Assembly: GCF_000832015.1 (NCBI RefSeq) | Contig: NZ_JXCJ01000001.1 | Span: 2,411,610 to 2,475,609, forward strand | Origin: Gilvimarinus agarilyticus | Lineage (GTDB): Bacteria; Pseudomonadota; Gammaproteobacteria; Pseudomonadales; Cellvibrionaceae | Direction: 5' to 3' | Length of the DNA: 64,000 bases | Shown: piece by piece, positions 59,611 through 64,000 of the stretch | Layout: every line of letters begins with the position of its first letter | How positions within the stretch are numbered: the first letter of the stretch is position 1 | Translations under genes and position numbers: made by a program | Notes under the pieces: generated by a model | What the model was told of the DNA's origin: nothing | Database searches by the model: none | What the model saw: only the letters and a program-made list of their open reading frames with translations

Positions 59611-61854
59611 ATGAAAGCTACCAAGAGGTTAAATAAAAACAGTCGCAGCCGACAGCGCCATTTATCAAAAAATATATTGTTGTCTTCACTAATTGTTGGC
59701 GCAGGTGTTACTGCGTCGCCCTTATACGCCGCGCAATCAGTTATTGAAGAGGTGCTGGTTACGGCGCAAAAACGCGAGCAGGATTTACAAGATGTGTCTG
59801 TGGCGGTTAGTGCGTTTTCCGGTGACGCTATCGAAAAAATGGGTTTTGAAGAAGGGTTAGACATCACCCAGCAAGTGCCTAATATGAATTTCTTTGCCAT
59901 TTTTGGCGAAGCCTCCAGTCCCTCCGTAAGCCTTCGTGGTATCAGCTTGGTTAACTTCTCCGATTCCTGGGAGTCGCCGGTCTCCATATATGTGGACGAT
60001 GTGTATCGCGGCAACCCCGCGGGTTCCGCAATACAGCTTTTTGATTTGCAGCGGGTAGAAGTTCTGCGTGGCCCTCAAGGCACCCTATACGGCCGTAATA
60101 CTACAGGCGGTTTGGTTCACTATGTTTCGCGCAAGCCCACTGAAGAACTCGATGCGGCGGCAAGTGTCAGCTATGGCAGTTACGATGAAACGGTGGTCGA
60201 GGGTATGATCAGTGGCCCGTTAACCGATGGTATTCGCGGCCGGGTGGCACTAAAAAAGACTGATAACGAAGGCTGGCAAACCAATACCGTTACCGGCGAG
60301 AAACTAAACGACACTGACAGTTTTGGCTATCGGGCACAGTTGGATTTTGATCTCACGGATGACGCTGGGTTGTTGCTGAATGTACACGGCAGCGAAGCCG
60401 ATCAACAGTCCGTAGGTTTTGCCCATATGGGCTATCTCGAGAGTGTTGGTGATAACGCGGCGACATGCTCTGTTAGCCGGATACACGATGGTTTGTGTAC
60501 CAGTAACACATTCCAGATGACCGGGGCTGAGGCGGTAAACGGCCAGTTTGACCCTGAACATGTAGCCAGCGGTGCTGCCGATGGCTTGCAAACGAAGATC
60601 GATACCTTTGGCGTGTCTGCGACACTCGATTGGGTTTTGGAGCCTTTTACCGTTACCTCTATTACCGCCTATGAAGAGTTGGATAAGTTTCTTCAGGACG
60701 ATGGCGACGGCACCGAAGTGGTATTTTTTGATGAGCAGTATAGTGTAGATGCTGAGCAGTACACCCAAGAGCTCCGCTTAAACGGCAGTACAAACGCGAG
60801 TAGGTGGGTCGGCGGTGTTTATTACTACAAAGATGACCGGGGGTTGATTACGCAGGCACCGACAACCGCCGATGGTTTATGGCACCAAGAGGTTGTTTCG
60901 TTGGACTCTGAATCTTGGGCCCTATTTGGTCAGTACGAATACGACATCTTTGATGAATGGACATTAATATTAGGGGCGCGATACACCGAAGAGGAGCGCG
61001 ATTTTGTGCAAGATGCCGGCCCCTCGTTTTACCCCGAGATTGATGCCACCCGTGACTTTAGCGATGACGCCTTAACTGGTCGTATCGGATTGGATTGGCG
61101 CCCCACAGATTATTCGCTAGCGTATGTGAGTCTATCGACCGGCTTTAAAAGCGGTGGCTTTTCGGGCAGTTACAATGCATCGGAAGAGGCTACTTTGCCG
61201 GTTAACTCTGAAGACGTTGTCAACCTTGAGGTGGGCTATAAAACCAGCTTCGCTGATGGCCGAATCAAATTAAATACAGCGGCGTTTACTTATGAAGTGG
61301 AAGGCTATCAGGCGCAGGTATTTTTAACGGTGGCGGACGGCAGCGTTATTACTAACGCCGGCGACGTCACTGGTACTGGCGCCGAGGTGGAGTTGACTGC
61401 CCAGGTGACCGATAACTTTGAGTTGATCGGGGGCCTGGGGCTGCTAAAAACCGAGTTTGATTCGGATCAGGTGTTTTTAGTGGCGGGCGATGAATATACC
61501 TTAGACGGCAATGAGTTACCCTCGGCGCCGGCGCTGACCTACAATCTGGTCGGGCGTTACTACATTCCCTTGGGGAGTGCTGGTGAGCTTGCTTTGCAGG
61601 CTGATTACGCCTGGCAAGATGATCATTACTTGCAGATCGAGAACGACCCCTACTCAAAACACGACGCCTATGGCATCGCCAATGCCAAAGTGAGCTGGTT
61701 ATCAGCGTCAGAGCGGCTCACCGTCGAGGCGTTTGTTAAAAATGCCACCGATGAGGAGTATTTCACCTACCAGAACACCTTGGGCTCTGACTGGGGCTAT
61801 GGTGTGTGGGGCTTGCCGCGCACGGCAGGGGTAAAAGTCAGCTGGAAGATGTAG
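59611..61854 (+). CDS. TonB-dependent outer-membrane receptor
   Basis: The 747-aa protein has a signal peptide (about residues 1-40, basic start, cut after LYA), a TonB box region EEVLVTAQKREQDLQDV, a plug domain (about 55-165, with VEVLRGPQGTLYGRNTTGG) and a 22-strand-type barrel ending in VKVSWKM. It takes up a TonB-energised ligand across the outer membrane. The QKREQ form is the broad group used for siderophores, vitamins or plant-derived compounds, so the ligand cannot be named. GAGGGAG precedes the ATG. Its neighbour is a large sensor, which may respond to the same nutrient. Confidence 0.9.
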   Translation: MKATKRLNKNSRSRQRHLSKNILLSSLIVGAGVTASPLYAAQSVIEEVLVTAQKREQDLQDVSVAVSAFSGDAIEKMGFEEGLDITQQVPNMNFFAIFGEASSPSVSLRGISLVNFSDSWESPVSIYVDDVYRGNPAGSAIQLFDLQRVEVLRGPQGTLYGRNTTGGLVHYVSRKPTEELDAAASVSYGSYDETVVEGMISGPLTDGIRGRVALKKTDNEGWQTNTVTGEKLNDTDSFGYRAQLDFDLTDDAGLLLNVHGSEADQQSVGFAHMGYLESVGDNAATCSVSRIHDGLCTSNTFQMTGAEAVNGQFDPEHVASGAADGLQTKIDTFGVSATLDWVLEPFTVTSITAYEELDKFLQDDGDGTEVVFFDEQYSVDAEQYTQELRLNGSTNASRWVGGVYYYKDDRGLITQAPTTADGLWHQEVVSLDSESWALFGQYEYDIFDEWTLILGARYTEEERDFVQDAGPSFYPEIDATRDFSDDALTGRIGLDWRPTDYSLAYVSLSTGFKSGGFSGSYNASEEATLPVNSEDVVNLEVGYKTSFADGRIKLNTAAFTYEVEGYQAQVFLTVADGSVITNAGDVTGTGAEVELTAQVTDNFELIGGLGLLKTEFDSDQVFLVAGDEYTLDGNELPSAPALTYNLVGRYYIPLGSAGELALQADYAWQDDHYLQIENDPYSKHDAYGIANAKVSWLSASERLTVEAFVKNATDEEYFTYQNTLGSDWGYGVWGLPRTAGVKVSWKM

Positions 61855-61864
61855 CGATATTAAG

Positions 61865-61894
61865 CACGGAGCTTACCTCAGGGTAAGCTCCGTG
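61865..61894 (+). terminator. Hairpin after TonB receptor gene, no U-tract
   Basis: CACGGAGCTTACC (61865-61877) and GGTAAGCTCCGTG (61882-61894) form a perfect 13-bp stem with a 4-base loop, 10 bases after the stop. No T-run follows, so termination efficiency is uncertain. Confidence 0.6.
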
Positions 61895-62040
61895 TCGTGA
61901 GTGCCGATCCCTCTGTGGCGCTTCGCGGTTTACAGCGCAGTCGCCTAATATAAAAAACTTGGCTCGCTGGTTCCCCGCTGACGTTAAAAGCCGCTATTAT
62001 TAGACAAAATGCTGCACGGCCAATAAGGAACGCTGCCGTC

Positions 62041-64000
62041 ATGAAGGTTAATGAATCACCTCGGTTTACCCTATCTATCAGGCTAATTGTCGTGGCGTTA
62101 GTCGCTTTGGCAATTTTTGTAACCGCCGCTGTCGCCATATCCTTGCAGTATTATTTTAGTCGGCAGATGGCGATGGAGCAGGGTATCGAGCGTTACCGGC
62201 AAACCGCTGTGACCACGGGCGACTTTATTGAGTCGATTGAGCGCAGCGCGGAAGAGGTAAGTACGCTGCTGGCACGTTACCCGTCGTTGCAGCATGTTGA
62301 GACCCCTGAACAAATCCAACATGTACGCGATTTATTTGCCGAGGTGCTGGGCAATCACGACTTTTTTTACAGTATTTATCTAGGTTTCCCCAGTGGCGAT
62401 TTTTTTGAATTGGTGAACCTTCATGCCAATGAGTCAATGCTCGATGCCGTCAAGGCCCAGGCGGGAGACCGCTGGGTTATCAATCGGGTGCAAGACTCGA
62501 GTGAGGGGCGCGTCCGTGAGCTTTTTTACTTTGATAACGAATTTAATCTTCGGGCCCAGCGCACAGAGCCAGCTCAGTACGATGTGCGTCAACGGCGCTG
62601 GTTTAACGAGTCGAAGCGCGCGCAGGTGCGAAAGTCTGACCCTTATATGTTTCAGTATATTCAGGCGCCGGGTCAAACATACTCTATCAAGTTGCCCGAG
62701 AGTGAAGTGGTGCTTGGAATCGATATCACCTTGCAGTCATTCTCGAGCTATCTGCAAAGTAAAAAAATGGGAGCACAGGCGGAGCTCTATGTGTACAAAG
62801 GCGACGGAGCGATGTTGGGCTCTAATTTGTTGCGCGATAATGACGCTGTTCGAACGAGTGTAAAGCCGTTGTCACTGAGTAAACGTGAGCGTGCGTATCT
62901 CGATTCGCTTGGCGCTATTCGTGTTTCCAATGAGTTAAATTGGGCGCCTATTGATTTTGCTGAAGCGGGTCGCCCTAAAGGCTTTAGTATAGATTTGTTG
63001 CGGCTTTTGGGGGATAAGCTGCAGTTGAACGTGCAGTTTATCAACGGCTATAGCTGGAATGAGCTAAAAGAGAAGTTCTCGGCCGGTGAGCTGGACGTTT
63101 TACAGCCGCTGCTTTTATCGGATGCTAACAGAAGCCTGGGGCTTTTTAGTGAGCCTATGGCACAGCTGCCATTCGCCATTGCCAATCGCACCGGGCAACC
63201 CGTTATTAGCAATATTGCAGGGCTTGAGGGACTTAAAGTTGCCGCACCCACGGGTTGGACGATTACTGATGTCGTGAGTGATGTGATTGGTGCGAATAAC
63301 ATCCTTGCCGTTGAGGACACCAAACAAGCCCTACAGGCCATGCAAGCCGGACGAGCGGATGCGGCCATTGATAATGACGTGGTGCTGCGACATATCTCTG
63401 GTGCACTTTTTATCGAGAATATACAGTTTGGCCCGCCCTTGCTGAACGAGGGCTTGTCGGACTCAATTTACTTTGTTGTACATCCGGACAATGAGCAGCT
63501 TTTGGGGCTGCTAAATTTAGCGCTATTTTCAGTAACCGATGAAGAGTGGTTACAGCTTGAAGATAAATGGCTAAACCCACAGGGCGATACAGAGGACGAT
63601 CTGGCCCGGGTACCCTATCCATTTTTATTGTCTATGGGGCAAGATGCAAACTCGCTTGATACCTTAACGCAGCTAGAGATTGATGGTGTCGAACACTTTG
63701 TGCTGGTTAGCGAGGTGGCGCCAGGGCAGGGGGCGCCCAGCTATTTTGCCGTCGTGACACCAGTTGCCCAAGTGCTGGCTAAGCCGTTGGATCGCGTGCG
63801 CAAATCTATTTGGGTTACCGCTGTCTGTTTATTGCTGGTGCTGCCGTTGGTTTGGTTGTTGTCGCGCCCGATAGTCCGGCCGATTTTGACTCTGGCGCAA
63901 AAGAGTGATTTGGTAAAAAAACGCCAATTTGAGCAAGTTAAGTATACCCCTACACGCGTTAGAGAGCTAAATGACCTGGCTATTTCAATGACGGAGATGG
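62041..64000 (+). CDS. Membrane sensor with Cache and solute-binding domains (3' end outside window)
   Basis: The frame from ATG 62041 is open to the window end (more than 650 codons) and is incomplete. One membrane helix lies at about residues 14-36. A Cache-like periplasmic region follows (about 45-270, with RQRRWFNESKR). Then comes an SBP_bac_3 domain (about 276-513, with RVSNELNWAPIDFAEAGRPK and GFSIDLLRLLGDKL), a further segment resembling the membrane-proximal half of a double Cache (about 520-588), a second helix (about 590-611), and the start of a HAMP linker (SRPIVRPILTLAQKSD). The output domain (kinase, GGDEF, cyclase or HD) is cut off. It follows the TonB receptor gene by 186 bases on the same strand. 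Confidence 0.85.
   Translation, partial: MKVNESPRFTLSIRLIVVALVALAIFVTAAVAISLQYYFSRQMAMEQGIERYRQTAVTTGDFIESIERSAEEVSTLLARYPSLQHVETPEQIQHVRDLFAEVLGNHDFFYSIYLGFPSGDFFELVNLHANESMLDAVKAQAGDRWVINRVQDSSEGRVRELFYFDNEFNLRAQRTEPAQYDVRQRRWFNESKRAQVRKSDPYMFQYIQAPGQTYSIKLPESEVVLGIDITLQSFSSYLQSKKMGAQAELYVYKGDGAMLGSNLLRDNDAVRTSVKPLSLSKRERAYLDSLGAIRVSNELNWAPIDFAEAGRPKGFSIDLLRLLGDKLQLNVQFINGYSWNELKEKFSAGELDVLQPLLLSDANRSLGLFSEPMAQLPFAIANRTGQPVISNIAGLEGLKVAAPTGWTITDVVSDVIGANNILAVEDTKQALQAMQAGRADAAIDNDVVLRHISGALFIENIQFGPPLLNEGLSDSIYFVVHPDNEQLLGLLNLALFSVTDEEWLQLEDKWLNPQGDTEDDLARVPYPFLLSMGQDANSLDTLTQLEIDGVEHFVLVSEVAPGQGAPSYFAVVTPVAQVLAKPLDRVRKSIWVTAVCLLLVLPLVWLLSRPIVRPILTLAQKSDLVKKRQFEQVKYTPTRVRELNDLAISMTEM

Noticed and set aside
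62423..62863. 146-codon frame within the sensor gene
   Set aside because: It is out of frame inside the open sensor frame, which has continuous domain similarity.

Overview
The window is a chromosomal segment of a gammaproteobacterium. Its gene content and order resemble the Pseudomonadales/Cellvibrionales side of the class: the rne–rluC and maf–yceD–rpmF–plsX–fab cluster, glnS–cysS, tRNA-Leu–tig–clpP–clpX–lon–hupB–ppiD, the yej transporter, mltD–gloB–rnhA–dnaQ followed by a FimL homologue and nudC, and a cysH/thrH pair. These blocks are familiar from Pseudomonas, as recalled and not searched. Several genes expected inside them are absent (sppA, tmk–holB, rpsP–rimM–trmD–rplS, fabI), so this is a relative and not a Pseudomonas. 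An AcuI-type reductase and a TonB-dependent receptor fit a marine heterotroph, but the genus cannot be fixed from sequence alone. I see no phage, insertion sequence, CRISPR array or defence island.

Layout. 0.1–6.4 kb: rne (minus) diverges from rluC across a 0.73 kb leader region, followed by a HAD phosphatase and a Maf pyrophosphatase. 6.6–13.9 kb: the yceD–rpmF–plsX–fabD–fabG–acpP–fabF–pabC–mltG run, linking ribosome assembly, phospholipid and fatty-acid synthesis, folate and peptidoglycan. 14–17.8 kb: two tRNA synthetases, a periplasmic rhodanese and a small membrane protein. 17.9–21.8 kb: CorC and CcsA-like genes divergent from ffh. 21.9–29.6 kb: a META lipoprotein, NAD-malic enzyme, an XRE–cupin regulator, fadB–fadA and a ManA-like cupin protein. 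29.8–38.6 kb: tRNA-Leu and the protein-quality-control block (trigger factor, ClpXP, Lon, HU, PpiD). 38.7–40.3 kb: a CheC-like protein with a PAS–GGDEF cyclase. 40.7–46.3 kb: the yejABEF peptide importer. 46.3–55.5 kb: mltD, gloB, a yafS-like methyltransferase, rnhA, dnaQ, a FimL homologue, nudC, an unknown membrane protein and sohB. 55.5–59.3 kb: acuI/yhdH, msrA, a thioredoxin-fold protein with cysH, and thrH. 59.6–64 kb: a TonB-dependent receptor and the 5' part of a large membrane sensor cut by the window edge.

Most of the window is conserved housekeeping DNA and I found no clearly new multi-gene system. The observations most worth following are: a near-consensus promoter abutting the yceD start codon, implying a leaderless mRNA; a parS-like site between cysH and thrH; a CxxC thioredoxin-fold gene 3 nt downstream of cysH; a CheC-like/GGDEF two-gene module; a solute-binding domain apparently inserted within a Cache sensor domain; competing hairpins in the acpP leader; and unusually frequent TTG/GTG start codons. 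Start codons were re-chosen from ribosome-binding sites and family N-termini wherever the longest frame looked too long.
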